Numbered from the stretch's first letter, positions 49,243 through 58,611 are shown. The stretch: 64,000 nucleotides of DNA from Bifidobacteriaceae bacterium (GCA_031267825.1 JAIRYJ010000036.1:47643-111642), one strand, 5' to 3'. Notes: a model not told the origin generated them from the letters alone. Translations and numbers: made by a program.

Positions 49243-51646
49243 CGTCTTGGTCCTTTCTTCCGCCGAAAAGTTTCTTGGCTCCCCGGCCAAGGTTACGAAT
49301 CCCCCGGCCTGATCTGGCCGTCTCCTCGAACGCCGCCAGTTCAGTTAGCCATTCTTTAGACATCAGCGGTTTGGCGTTAGCTAGAATCTTGCGCCCGGCG
49401 TTGGTGTCAGTTAGTTCTAGGAGGAACTCGCGGGCCGCTTTACCGATTGGCCCGTCCGGATCTTCGAGGTACCAGTGCAAGGCTTGTGGCACCGCCCAGG
49501 CCGTTGGGGTGGCGCCGCTGTCAGCCGCTTGGCGTAGTTCTTCAAGGGCGCCGATCTGCGCCCAAGCTCCGGCTGTACCAATCAAGTAGGACAAGGCGGC
49601 TTGGTCTTCGATTTGTTCAAGGGCTAGCCGACCGACTTGGCGGTAGAGGATTGGCGCTAGTTGGGCTAGTTCGTCAGCTAATAGTTCAAGTGGACGGTTT
49701 GGTACCGTCTCCCCTTGGTTGATGGCGTCTTCAGCTAGCTGGTTGGCCCGGCCCGCTGTTCCGACCACCGCGGCGAGTTTTCCGAGCCTGATCTTGGGGG
49801 CGTTGCGGTCTAGTGCTAGCAGCAGGTCACGTAAGCCAGGGGCTGGCTGGCCGCCTTGAAGTATTTGGTTGACCTGCTCTTCTAGCCAACCGCTGGCGGC
49901 TGGCTCAAAACCGCCGTAGGCCAGGCCCCACCAAACCAGCAGAGCGTGATCGCGTTGCGGCGAGATGCCACGCCAGGCCAGCCGCCAGGTTTCTGGCGGG
50001 AGCGGCCGGGTCAGCCGTTTCAGTTCCGCTAAGCGTTCGTTTGGTGGACGCCGCCCCACCCGGGCGGCCACCAGCCATCCGCTTAAACCTGGTTCAGTCA
50101 GCCAGTCCCATGAACCGTTGGCTAATTGTTGTAAGGCCGTCTGATCGGCTTGACGCCACCGGTTCACCAGGGTTTCAGCCAAAGCCTCCCGGATTTCGCC
50201 AGACCAGGCCCAGCGGGCGGCTGTTTCACCTAGTTCAGGCCGGTCAGCCCACAGTTGACCGGCCCGTTGGATAATTCCGCTGACCTGTGTTGGCGCCAAG
50301 TCCAGGTTCAATACACGGGCGGCTGACATGGCTTGGGGTAGTTCGGAGTCTTCGGTTTGAGTTAGCATCGCCGCCAAGCCGCGGGCGGCTTGGGCCCGGG
50401 CTTCGCCGTCCCCCCAAACGATTTCGATGGCACTGTCTGCTATTAGTTTTGTCCAGGCTTGGCTCAGTTCAGCCGATCCAGTGACCGCTTCGAGGCCTGC
50501 CACTACCAAGAAGGCGCTGGCTTCAGTTTCACCCGCCGCGGCTGTCGCTACGAGGGTTTGGGCCGCTAGTTGGGCTTCTGCCACATTGGTTGGAACATAT
50601 CCAGCGACGGCGTCAAGCAAACTGTCACCGTAGAAGAACAGTTCTTCGCTCAAGTGTTGGTCGCTCAGGATTTTCAGAGCCTGTAAGGCCACATTCCAGC
50701 TAGCTGGCGTGGACCCGCGGGAAGGGAAGGACGCGACAGCGGCCGCCTCAGTGGCCAGGTCTGAACCCATTGGCCGTTCCCAGCGGCGGGCCAGTTCGAT
50801 GGCGGCCAAAGCGGCGGACGATTCTTCGGTCAGGAACCAGCCAGCTTGGAGCTGGGCTGAAGCTGACACTTCGATTCGGCTGATGGCTTTCTGGTCAAGG
50901 TCAATCACGTTGACCGCTGGGTCGTTGATGAGTTGTCCGATCCGCGGACCGAATTGGTGGGTTGTGCCGATCATGTTGGCGGACACGTCAAGTGGGCTGG
51001 CAACCTGACCACGCAAATCCATTGTCAGCGCCCGTTCAGTGTCAACGAACAAACTACCCAACGCGATCCAGCGCATCACTTGGCGGGTGTCTTGTCCGAT
51101 CACCACCAGTCCGGTTGGCCGATCAGAGATGGCCCGCTCAACCATGGTCAGAAAGACCGGTAAGACTCCTCGCGCCCAACTGTCGTGTCGCACCATGTCG
51201 CTTAGCGCACCGGAATCGAAGTCTGGGGCGATTTCGAGTGGCGCGGCCCAAGCGTCGATCTCTTTGCTGGGAGCTTTCTCTAAGCTCCAGCGCACCGCAC
51301 CGAATAGTTGGGCTGGCCGGAGTGGCGAAAAGTCAAGCGCATCGGCTGTCACGATGCTTTGAGTCAGCGAGTTGCCGCGCCGTTTATGGTCATGGGTCCA
51401 ACCGAGTGACCGGCCGCGGCTCAGGTAGTAGCGTCCGCCTTGGGTGGTGTACGTAAAAGATTCAGGGTGTGACAAATCATCATGTTGGGTGTCCCAGGCT
51501 GGGGCTATGGTGTGCAACAGGTAGGACCTGATGACACCGGTGTCTTGTTCATCGATCCCTCCTGAAATCGCCTGGAAGCCAAAACCGTCACGTCCGTAAA
51601 CTGATTCTTCCTGCGAGACATCGGTATAGATGGCCACTTCAAACAT
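49235..51646 (-). CDS. GTPase-associated protein 1 (GAP1)-like
   Basis: An 803-residue partner of the two GTPases. The N-terminal region (VAIYTDVSQEESVYGRDGFG then FQAISGGIDE; YTTQGGRYYLSRGRSLGWTH; GNSLTQSIVTADALD) matches my recollection of the GAP1-N domain. The middle (VFLTMVERAISDRPTGLVVIG, LGSLFVDTERALTMDL) fits GAP1-M, and the C-terminal ~450 residues are helical and repeat-like. It lies between the two GTPase genes: three bases after the soluble GTPase and overlapping the membrane GTPase by eight. Function of GAP1 proteins is not known from experiment; they are predicted to act with the paired GTPases. Confidence 0.72.
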   Translation of the reverse strand: MFEVAIYTDVSQEESVYGRDGFGFQAISGGIDEQDTGVIRSYLLHTIAPAWDTQHDDLSHPESFTYTTQGGRYYLSRGRSLGWTHDHKRRGNSLTQSIVTADALDFSPLRPAQLFGAVRWSLEKAPSKEIDAWAAPLEIAPDFDSGALSDMVRHDSWARGVLPVFLTMVERAISDRPTGLVVIGQDTRQVMRWIALGSLFVDTERALTMDLRGQVASPLDVSANMIGTTHQFGPRIGQLINDPAVNVIDLDQKAISRIEVSASAQLQAGWFLTEESSAALAAIELARRWERPMGSDLATEAAAVASFPSRGSTPASWNVALQALKILSDQHLSEELFFYGDSLLDAVAGYVPTNVAEAQLAAQTLVATAAAGETEASAFLVVAGLEAVTGSAELSQAWTKLIADSAIEIVWGDGEARAQAARGLAAMLTQTEDSELPQAMSAARVLNLDLAPTQVSGIIQRAGQLWADRPELGETAARWAWSGEIREALAETLVNRWRQADQTALQQLANGSWDWLTEPGLSGWLVAARVGRRPPNERLAELKRLTRPLPPETWRLAWRGISPQRDHALLVWWGLAYGGFEPAASGWLEEQVNQILQGGQPAPGLRDLLLALDRNAPKIRLGKLAAVVGTAGRANQLAEDAINQGETVPNRPLELLADELAQLAPILYRQVGRLALEQIEDQAALSYLIGTAGAWAQIGALEELRQAADSGATPTAWAVPQALHWYLEDPDGPIGKAAREFLLELTDTNAGRKILANAKPLMSKEWLTELAAFEETARSGRGIRNLGRGAKKLFGGRKDQDDG

Positions 51647-51649
51647 GGT

Positions 51650-52864
51650 TCAAACCTGCATCGGGATGACACCGCGTTCGGACAGTAACCAAAGCAACGG
51701 TTCGGCCACCCGGTGTGGGGTCACCCCCCGGACGGAGACTTTAGCGTGTGAATAGTCCGGTTCGGCACCTAAAGCTGACGCTCCGAAGAGGCGGAAGTTG
51801 GCGTAAGTCTGGTCAAGTTGGGCTAGTAGGTTACCGCCGTCCCAACTGTCGATCAGGCCGCGCAGGTTTTCGTGGACCTCTTTGGAGTCTGTTTCATCGA
51901 AGAAAGCGTCACTGAGGGATGGTTTGCGGATCGGATCGTACGGGCCAACCGAGTCGAAGAAGGCGTCAATTTTCGAGATCACAACCGCGACTGGTTGTTT
52001 GATTTTCCGGTTCTTTTTGGCACCTTCAGCCTTTTGCAGGATGTCGGTGATGTTACGCAGCACGAACTCTGGTTCAGTGACGGTCTGTTGGACGCCTTTC
52101 TTACGGGCTAGCGCCCGGTTGGCAGGGAAACCGAACGGGTCAAGCAGCAACAAGATCCCTTCGGTGACTCCCAAATAGCGCCGGGTTTCGACTTTCTGCT
52201 CAGTGTCAAGATCTTCACCAGCCGTGTCATAGAAGGAGAAGATGACTGACTTGTAGTCTTCGCGGCTGAACAGCTTTTCAGCGCCATGCTTTTCGCGTCG
52301 CCATTCGAAGACGACTGGCAGTTCATAGTTGTTACCACCAGAATCGGTTTGTAAAGGCAGGTCACCGCTTTGGCCCGTTTCGCCACGCATTTTCGCCAAC
52401 AGTTTGCGGAAGAAGGCCGCCTTGCTGCCGTCCTCATTGCCGCCGGGCAGTGAAGCCGCGTAGTTGAAACGCCGGGCGGTTGGTCCTTTGGTTAGTTCGT
52501 CTATCAGTGTTGCCAGCATGACTGTTTTACCTGATGAGCGCACCCCAACCAGGCCGAATAGGGGGCTTTCGCCACCGAATCCGCCAGGTAGTTTGGAATG
52601 GCAAAACGGGCACAGCCGAGTGTTCGACGGGCTGCCACAAGCCTTACAAATAGCTTCGCGTTGCTCTTTGTAGCCTCTGCCTGGCTTGAAGGCAGGCAAA
52701 TAAAGCCGCTGCTGCCCAAAATGTTTTGACAGCTCTTCATCCCGGTCCGGTTTGCAAGCCACCCGACCGGCAGGCGGCTTACCTTCGCATCTGAAAGCGA
52801 CCTCCCGGGTGTCCATCACGCGGTAGCAGTAGGGGCATGGCGCGGTGTAGTCAAATAGAGCCAT
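51650..52864 (-). CDS. Soluble zinc-ribbon TRAFAC GTPase
   Basis: A 404-residue GTPase. An N-terminal treble of cysteine motifs (PCPYCYRVM, AICKACGSPSN, RLCPFCHSKLPGG) forms one or two zinc ribbons. The GTPase domain follows: P-loop LFGLVGVRSSGKTVMLATLI, G3-like SFYDTAGEDLD, G4-like VVISKIDAFFDSVG. The late segment FRLFGASALGAEPDYSHAKV precedes a short C-terminal helix (EPLLWLLSERG). It belongs with the membrane GTPase as the pair that defines double-GTPase systems. Five bases after the FN3 gene. Confidence 0.82.
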   Translation of the reverse strand: MALFDYTAPCPYCYRVMDTREVAFRCEGKPPAGRVACKPDRDEELSKHFGQQRLYLPAFKPGRGYKEQREAICKACGSPSNTRLCPFCHSKLPGGFGGESPLFGLVGVRSSGKTVMLATLIDELTKGPTARRFNYAASLPGGNEDGSKAAFFRKLLAKMRGETGQSGDLPLQTDSGGNNYELPVVFEWRREKHGAEKLFSREDYKSVIFSFYDTAGEDLDTEQKVETRRYLGVTEGILLLLDPFGFPANRALARKKGVQQTVTEPEFVLRNITDILQKAEGAKKNRKIKQPVAVVISKIDAFFDSVGPYDPIRKPSLSDAFFDETDSKEVHENLRGLIDSWDGGNLLAQLDQTYANFRLFGASALGAEPDYSHAKVSVRGVTPHRVAEPLLWLLSERGVIPMQV

Positions 52865-52868
52865 CGCA

Positions 52869-55583
52869 TCATCCTTTCATTCGGCGGATTGGCGGATCCT
52901 GCAACACGAATGGGCTGCCAGGCTCAGCGAATAAGCGAACCCAATAGGGGCTACGGGTCGAAGGTAAGTCGAATGACGCCTCGGCTGGGCCGCCATCTCT
53001 GAGGTGTAGTTTGAGGGGCCCGATTAGGCGGCCCATTGACGGGTTAACTGGCATGGTTGGCCCTGAAGCCACCACCGCCAAGACTTGGCCAACACCACGG
53101 AACGTTTCTGAGACGGCTTCAACGTTGACTGTCCGGCCACCAAACATGCCGCGCGGTAGTTTCAGGTCATAGGACACTACCTGCGGTAAGGCTTCAAGTC
53201 TTATCCGGACTGAACCACCGATATAGTCTTGGCCCGCCACTGAAGCGATCGTCGCGACGGTCACAGCGGCCACATCAACCGCCTCAGTGATGTATATCCC
53301 GTTGCCCCGGTCATAAGTGTCACGTTCAACTCGGACGCTTTTAGCTCCTGAGCCGCCATGCCAGGCGACGCGCATGGCATAATCGCCGTGCGGCCAGCGG
53401 AAGGTTACCCGGATGTCCTGACCGAACCGGATGGCTTCGACTTCACTTGGTGGTGGCGCCGAACCCGCTATGGCGCTGGCCCCAACTAGGCCTTTGGCGC
53501 CATCAATTGTCAACGCCACAATGCGCCTGACGTCGCGCAGCGGGTAGAAACGCAGCCGCTCGTCTTGGCCGGTCCGCTCCAACGCGCCAGTGACTTGTTT
53601 ACCGTCACGTTCGGCCAGTTCATCACGTGTCACCCAGACGCCCGCCGGGCAAGTCTCATCGAGTGGTAGTGACCACAGTTCAACAGCGAACCCTGTCACC
53701 GCCTGCCAGCTCGCCATCATCCCGGGCCGGCCGTCCGGTAACGCCGCCTGCACAACTTTCAGGTCGGTCACAGCGTTAGCCGCGCCGCGTGGTGTCGCCT
53801 CAACTGTCACCGGAGTTGATTCGGCGGTCCGCCCATCTGGTAAACGGTATTGGACGGTCAACGTGAATGCGTATGGCGTACCGCCTTTCAGTCCGTCAAC
53901 TGTCCGGCTGGTACCTGTCAGGCTGCCGAGATCTTGGACGGCGGCATCGGACGTCTGTTTTATGCGAACCGTGCTCGCACCAGCTGAAAGCTTCCACGAC
54001 AACGCCACTGAGGTTGGGTTGGTCATGGCCGCGACATCTCTCACTGGCGGCAGTAGTGTCGCTTGAGCCGTCGCGGGCAGCGAATATTGGCCCGCTTGAC
54101 GGAAGGCAAAAACGCCGTACACCAGCGGTTTCGCGACAGGCGGATGTTGGTCAATGAATGATCCGCCGGCTTTCTTGGCCGCCAGACGGGTTCCATCCGC
54201 CGGGTTGACTGGGGCGCGGCCTTCGCTTCGCACAATGATGTAGCGCGTCGCCGGGTCGGGTGAGGCCCGCCAGCTCAGCGCCGCGCCGCCTTCCGCTGTC
54301 AACGCCACACGCAGGTTCGATGGCGCCGGTGGCGGCAGTTGCGCCGCCCAGGTCACCAGCCGGTCATCTTCACGGTCGATGCCGCGGGCTTGAGTTAGGG
54401 CGTCCTCAGCGGCCGGAAAGTCTTGGGCGGCGAGGGCCTTTTGGTAAGCCGCGATCAGGTTGGCCTTCTTCGTTTCAGCTTGGCTGACGGCTTTGACGGC
54501 GGCTTCCGCTTCAGGGGTTTCAGGTTTGGTGCCGCCCAGGATGGCGTCAAGTAGGCGGCGGGCTTCAGCTAGGGCGCCGGAAGCCAGTTTTTCGGTCACG
54601 TCAGCTAATGAGCTGCCCGATGCCGTCCCCCCAAGTTTGGCCAGTAAGCGACGGGCGTCGAGCGGGTCAAGACCGGTCCTGGTGAGCGTTTCCATGGCGC
54701 TGACCAGCATCATTCCTTGGCGGGTGAGGTTTTGGGCGAAAGCCACGAACCAAGCCAGGACAACGCCCTGTAGTGCGGCGTTGCCGTTGGCGACACCTTG
54801 TAGCGAGATGACCGCTTTCTTGGCGGCCTCTGTCACATCGTCACTGGTTTGGTTTGTCCGGTTGCGGGTTTTGGTCAGGTCGTCAACTGTTACCGCCTGC
54901 CCGGCGCAACGCAGCGTGTCGATGATTTGGAAGTTACTCCGTTTGACGGGGTCTGGTTCGTGGTACAAGACCACATCCATGATTGAACGGAAGGCTAAGT
55001 TGAGGCGCCTTAGCTGGTCTGGCAGTGTGACGCTGGGCGGTTCGAATTCTTTGACGACATCCACCTGGTTGGTTTTGGCGATCGCCGTCAGGTCTTTATC
55101 GGACACGCTGGGCGGGATGCCGCTGGCTCTGGCGGATTCGCGTAACTCCGCCAAGGTGATGACCCGCAGCGTCGAATATTCTTTGCCGAGTGCCACCCCG
55201 AAGGCTTTCAGCCGGGCTTGTTCAGCTTGTTGGGAGATTTTGCCGAGCTGTTGCCAGAATCCGGGTTCGGTGTACGGCAGGCTGGCCCCTTTGATGGCCG
55301 CCAGCAGTCGGCTGAGCATGGCCGCACCTGGGTTGGTTTGGCCCGCTTTGTTCAGTAACGCCTCAACTGAACGGAAATGTTGTTCCAGGCCAGCACTGTC
55401 GAAGCTGGTTTCAACAGCGAACAGGCCAGCTAAGTCAACTAACCCTAAGGCTTGTGTCCGGGCCGGCGGCTGACTTGCCTCAGCGATTTCACGGGTTGCC
55501 CGCTGGATTGAGGCTTGGACCGCTTTGTTCGCAGCCAGCGGCTTTAGTACCTGGTCGCGGTAGTTCTTCTGGTCAAAAGCCAC
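52869..55583 (-). CDS. Large helical protein with fibronectin type III domains
   Basis: A 904-residue protein. Residues 1-~400 are helical (KAVQASIQRATREIAEASQP; TRTGLDPLDARRLLAKLGG; KNLIAAYQKALAAQDFPAAE). Then come two or three FN3 domains: PPAPSNLRVALTAEGGAALSW, PPVRDVAAMTNPTSVALSWK, NAVTDLKVVQAALPDG. The C-terminal 250 residues are beta-rich (EVEAIRFGQDIRVTFRWPHG; KVSVRIRLEALPQ-like strands). No enzyme motif. No signal peptide, so the FN3 domains are probably cytosolic scaffolds. Lies between Hsp70 and the soluble GTPase in the operon. Confidence 0.8.
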   Translation of the reverse strand: MAFDQKNYRDQVLKPLAANKAVQASIQRATREIAEASQPPARTQALGLVDLAGLFAVETSFDSAGLEQHFRSVEALLNKAGQTNPGAAMLSRLLAAIKGASLPYTEPGFWQQLGKISQQAEQARLKAFGVALGKEYSTLRVITLAELRESARASGIPPSVSDKDLTAIAKTNQVDVVKEFEPPSVTLPDQLRRLNLAFRSIMDVVLYHEPDPVKRSNFQIIDTLRCAGQAVTVDDLTKTRNRTNQTSDDVTEAAKKAVISLQGVANGNAALQGVVLAWFVAFAQNLTRQGMMLVSAMETLTRTGLDPLDARRLLAKLGGTASGSSLADVTEKLASGALAEARRLLDAILGGTKPETPEAEAAVKAVSQAETKKANLIAAYQKALAAQDFPAAEDALTQARGIDREDDRLVTWAAQLPPPAPSNLRVALTAEGGAALSWRASPDPATRYIIVRSEGRAPVNPADGTRLAAKKAGGSFIDQHPPVAKPLVYGVFAFRQAGQYSLPATAQATLLPPVRDVAAMTNPTSVALSWKLSAGASTVRIKQTSDAAVQDLGSLTGTSRTVDGLKGGTPYAFTLTVQYRLPDGRTAESTPVTVEATPRGAANAVTDLKVVQAALPDGRPGMMASWQAVTGFAVELWSLPLDETCPAGVWVTRDELAERDGKQVTGALERTGQDERLRFYPLRDVRRIVALTIDGAKGLVGASAIAGSAPPPSEVEAIRFGQDIRVTFRWPHGDYAMRVAWHGGSGAKSVRVERDTYDRGNGIYITEAVDVAAVTVATIASVAGQDYIGGSVRIRLEALPQVVSYDLKLPRGMFGGRTVNVEAVSETFRGVGQVLAVVASGPTMPVNPSMGRLIGPLKLHLRDGGPAEASFDLPSTRSPYWVRLFAEPGSPFVLQDPPIRRMKG

Positions 55584-55620
55584 AGTTTTGTTACCTCAAA
55601 CGGTCCAGTTGTGCGGCGGG

Positions 55621-57207
55621 TCAGGATGTGGTTGGCCGCAGCCGGACTTCTTTGCGGATTTCTTCGACCTGTTCTGGTGTCAGCACGGCGACCGAGGCTT
55701 CAGCCGTAAATGAGCGGCCCGATTTCGGTTCGGTGACAGACAGGCGGGCTATGCCGTCACTTGACACACTCAACCTGATTTCGATTGGGTCACCTCGACG
55801 CATGCCGGTTAGGCCTGAAATGGTGGTAGCTTCACCTTCTTGCATCGGGTTGTTGTGTTCCGGTTTGAGGGATTCCGTTTCACCACCTTGTTCATATAAC
55901 GGCACGATGACGGCTGATTGGCCGTCTTCGCGGATTTCCCCGGTGGTGGATTTGTCTAGCGGCAGCAGGTCATTTTGGTGAGCTAAGAAGACGATCTCCA
56001 ATTCATCGTTTTCGTTGAACATCCGCACACCCAAGCCGCGCGACAAAACGTTTTCCACTTTGATGCTTGGGACGCCGCTTTCAACACTGAACCGTGGGGC
56101 GGCGCCTGGGCTCGAGTCCGCTTCTTCTTCATCTCCGGTGTAACGCGGTATGCCGCCTTCGGCGTAGACGGCCGCGCCTTTGGCGACCGATAAGTCGAAG
56201 TCGGTTTCTTCAGGTGCGAAACCTGCCGCTGTCAGGGCGGCTTGGATCATCGGCATCCGTGATGAACCACCAACCAACACCAGTCGGTCAATCGCCAACC
56301 CAGCCACCTTGCCTTTGGCTGTTTCGATGACGCGTTGTGTGATCTCGACTGTTTGTGCGACTAGGTCCGCGCTGGCGGCTTCGAACTCTTCACGGGTGAC
56401 CGCCACATTGGCTTTCTCACCTTCGAAACGTAACACTAGGCCTTTTTCTGGTAGACGGCCGAGGAAGATTTTGGCGTCTTCGATTTTGCTTCCAAGATCA
56501 CCCATGAATTCGTCGTCAGCCCGTAGGACGTCTTCGTCGAGGCCGGTTTGGTCGGCGAACTTTTTCAGGTAGAGGGCCTCTAGCCGACTGTCCCAGTCGG
56601 CTCCGCCGAGCAGCCGGTTACCGTCGATCGCGATTACCTTGACCCGACCGGCTTGGGCTTCCAGCACCGTTGTGTCGAATGTGCCGCCGCCAAGGTCGAA
56701 GACCAATATGGTTTGTTCTTCTTCCTGTTTGGTGCCGAGTGAGATGGCGGCCGCCACCGGTTCTGGGATGATGCCGATTACTTCAAGCCCAGCGATCACG
56801 CCTGCTTGGCGGGTGGCTTCTTTTTCTTGGACACCGAAGTATGCCGGGACGGTGATGACAACTTTCTTGATGTCGAGACCGTTTTGGCTGTTGGCTTTGG
56901 AGACCAGTTCTTTCAGGATGAAAGCTGAGATGCCTTCAGGCGTCCAGCTTGTGCCACGGAACTCTTGCGGGAAGACCGCTCCCATGTGGCGTTTGATCAG
57001 GGCGCAAGCGTTTAGCGGGTCGCTTTGGGCGGTTTCTTTGGCGATCCGTCCTACCACCACCTCACCACTGTCTTGGAAGTACACGACCGATGGTGTTGTG
57101 TTGGTGCCTTCGAAGTTGGGGATGATTTGGGCTTGTCCGGTCTCGTCGACTAGTGCCACCACTGAATAGGTGGTGCCAAGGTCAATGCCGTATGCCTGAT
57201 CAGTCAT
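55621..57207 (-). CDS. Lidless Hsp70 (DnaK-like), first copy of the operon
   Basis: A 528-residue chaperone. It has a full ATPase domain: YGIDLGTTYSVVALVDE, VVITVPAYFGVQEKEATRQA, ILVFDLGGGTFDTTVLEAQ and RLVLVGGSSRMPMIQAAL. A beta substrate-binding part follows (VLSRGLGVRMFNENDELEIV; MRRGDPIEIRLSVSSDGIAR) and the chain ends with EQVEEIRKEVRLRP, without DnaK's helical lid. It shares the IKRHMG segment (peptide contacting nucleotide) with the second Hsp70 but is otherwise well diverged. ATG lies eight bases inside the end of the GrpE-like gene. Confidence 0.92.
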   Translation of the reverse strand: MTDQAYGIDLGTTYSVVALVDETGQAQIIPNFEGTNTTPSVVYFQDSGEVVVGRIAKETAQSDPLNACALIKRHMGAVFPQEFRGTSWTPEGISAFILKELVSKANSQNGLDIKKVVITVPAYFGVQEKEATRQAGVIAGLEVIGIIPEPVAAAISLGTKQEEEQTILVFDLGGGTFDTTVLEAQAGRVKVIAIDGNRLLGGADWDSRLEALYLKKFADQTGLDEDVLRADDEFMGDLGSKIEDAKIFLGRLPEKGLVLRFEGEKANVAVTREEFEAASADLVAQTVEITQRVIETAKGKVAGLAIDRLVLVGGSSRMPMIQAALTAAGFAPEETDFDLSVAKGAAVYAEGGIPRYTGDEEEADSSPGAAPRFSVESGVPSIKVENVLSRGLGVRMFNENDELEIVFLAHQNDLLPLDKSTTGEIREDGQSAVIVPLYEQGGETESLKPEHNNPMQEGEATTISGLTGMRRGDPIEIRLSVSSDGIARLSVTEPKSGRSFTAEASVAVLTPEQVEEIRKEVRLRPTTS

Positions 57208-58396
57208 GGTCTGTTCCTTGTGGTGTCGGGCCGACCTGAGGGCCGGGCGGTGTTGCTGGGCTGGCCGTCGCTGGTACGGCCGGGTTTGATGGGTTGGCGG
57301 GCGGCTCTGGAGCCGCTGCCTCTGGTGCTGGCGTGGCTGCTGGCCCTGCTGGCGCTTCTGACGCTGGCGCTTCTGGTGCGGGCGCTTGTGAAGCTTCGGG
57401 CGATGGTTTGGCTGCTTCTTCGATCGGCTCCGCGGCTGGAACTTCTGAGGCCCCTGAGGCTGATAGTTCCGCCGCTTCGTAGCGGTAAATGCTGACTTGG
57501 GCGGGCAGGAAGGCCCGCTCAGCGCCGTGACGGATCAGTCCTTGGCGGAAGACCCGGGCGATGGTGCTACCCAAGGCCGGGTCCTGCGTCACGATGACCC
57601 GCCGGGCCGAGTGTTTGGTGGCGTCGAATGGGCCGCCTAAGACCGCCTCAACTGGGCTGACACCCATCATTTCGAGGGCGTCTGTCAGTGAGCTGATGAA
57701 GCTCTCAAACTCGACTTGTGCTGAATAACCCGGACTTGGATGGCGTGCCTCGGCTTCGCCTTCAACCGCCAATGTCAGCATTTGCGCTAGTTGGCGCAGC
57801 ACCGGACCAAATAGCTCCTGGATCTGGTCGGCCTGGAGTTTTAGGACCTTGGCGTTCAGTCCACGGATGATTTCTTCATATCCCTGGGCGCGGCGCTGGA
57901 AGGTCTTCAGTTGTTCGGACGCCGCTGCCATCTCGGTTGCTACGCTGCCGACCTGTTCAGTTAAGGTGGCGACCTGTTCCACCAGGCCCGCCACGGCTGG
58001 GTCGGGGCTAGCCGGTGCGCTCTGATCCGCTTGCCCTGTGTTCGTTGTGGCGTCATCGTCTGGAACCGCTTGGCTTGTCCGATCTGGTTGTTCGGTACTA
58101 GCTGCCCCGCCATCAGATGGAGGCACTTGGCTTATTCGATCTGGTTGTTCGGTGCCGCCTGTCCCATCGACCGCTGGCCCTTCAGCGGCGTCTCCTGGAG
58201 TGGCTTCCGGCCCACTGGATCCTGGGTCATCAACTGGGTCGGCCACCGGCGCCTGGCTGACCGGTGGGTTTGGCGCCCCGAAACTGTCACCCGTTGTTGG
58301 CGGCTCTGGCGTCGCGGACGGTGCCTGGCTGGCTGGTGTTGGGCCGGGTTGTGGCGTCAGGAGCGGTACGTCTCCCGGATCCGGGGTGAAGCTCAT
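57200..58396 (-). CDS. GrpE-like nucleotide exchange factor with disordered arms
   Basis: A 398-residue protein. The first ~140 residues are Pro/Asp/Ser-rich with direct repeats (GTEQPDRISQVPPSDGG, STEQPDRTSQAVPDDD). A coiled coil follows (LVEQVATLTEQVGSVATEMA), then a GrpE-like core (YEEIIRGLNAKVLKLQADQI; FGPVLRQLAQML) and a beta domain (RRVIVTQDPALGSTIARVFR; QVSIYRYEAAEL). The last ~80 residues are Pro/Ala/Glu-rich. It should exchange nucleotide on the Hsp70 encoded next. GAGGAGG before the ATG and a clear promoter upstream make it the first gene of the operon. Confidence 0.75.
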   Translation of the reverse strand: MSFTPDPGDVPLLTPQPGPTPASQAPSATPEPPTTGDSFGAPNPPVSQAPVADPVDDPGSSGPEATPGDAAEGPAVDGTGGTEQPDRISQVPPSDGGAASTEQPDRTSQAVPDDDATTNTGQADQSAPASPDPAVAGLVEQVATLTEQVGSVATEMAAASEQLKTFQRRAQGYEEIIRGLNAKVLKLQADQIQELFGPVLRQLAQMLTLAVEGEAEARHPSPGYSAQVEFESFISSLTDALEMMGVSPVEAVLGGPFDATKHSARRVIVTQDPALGSTIARVFRQGLIRHGAERAFLPAQVSIYRYEAAELSASGASEVPAAEPIEEAAKPSPEASQAPAPEAPASEAPAGPAATPAPEAAAPEPPANPSNPAVPATASPATPPGPQVGPTPQGTDHD

Positions 58397-58482
58397 GGGG
58401 CGGCAACCTCCTCGGTACTACAGCAATATGGTGGGGCTATGCGACCTGGATTATCCAAATGGGGGCAGCCAAGCCAACGGCA

Positions 58483-58512
58483 ATTGTAGAGCAGCCACGC
58501 AGGTAGTTTCAA
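58483..58512 (-). promoter_or_regulatory. Promoter of the GrpE/Hsp70/GTPase operon
   Basis: On the leftward strand TTGAAA (complement of 58507-58512), an 18-base spacer, then TACAAT (complement of 58483-58488), with a start expected near 58476 and about 80 bases of leader. This is a good housekeeping sigma match. No HspR-type (CTTGAGT-N7-ACTCAAG) or CIRCE element is seen next to it, so heat-shock control by these is not supported. Confidence 0.7.
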
Positions 58513-58517
58513 GGTAC

Positions 58518-58585
58518 GCCGGGCCGCCCGCCCGCCTGATCGCTCAGTTACACCGGGCCGTCGGCCTGGCTGATCGCTTTGTTAC
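58518..58585 (+). repeat. Imperfect direct repeat upstream of the operon promoter
   Basis: Two units of about 36 bases, each with CCGGGCCG, then GCCTG(G)CTGATCGCT and GTTAC near the end. They lie just upstream of the -35 box, where an activator could bind. The gap 58397-58611 holds no gene. Confidence 0.5.
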
Positions 58586-58611
58586 TCCGGACTGCCGACC
58601 TGACCAGTGAC

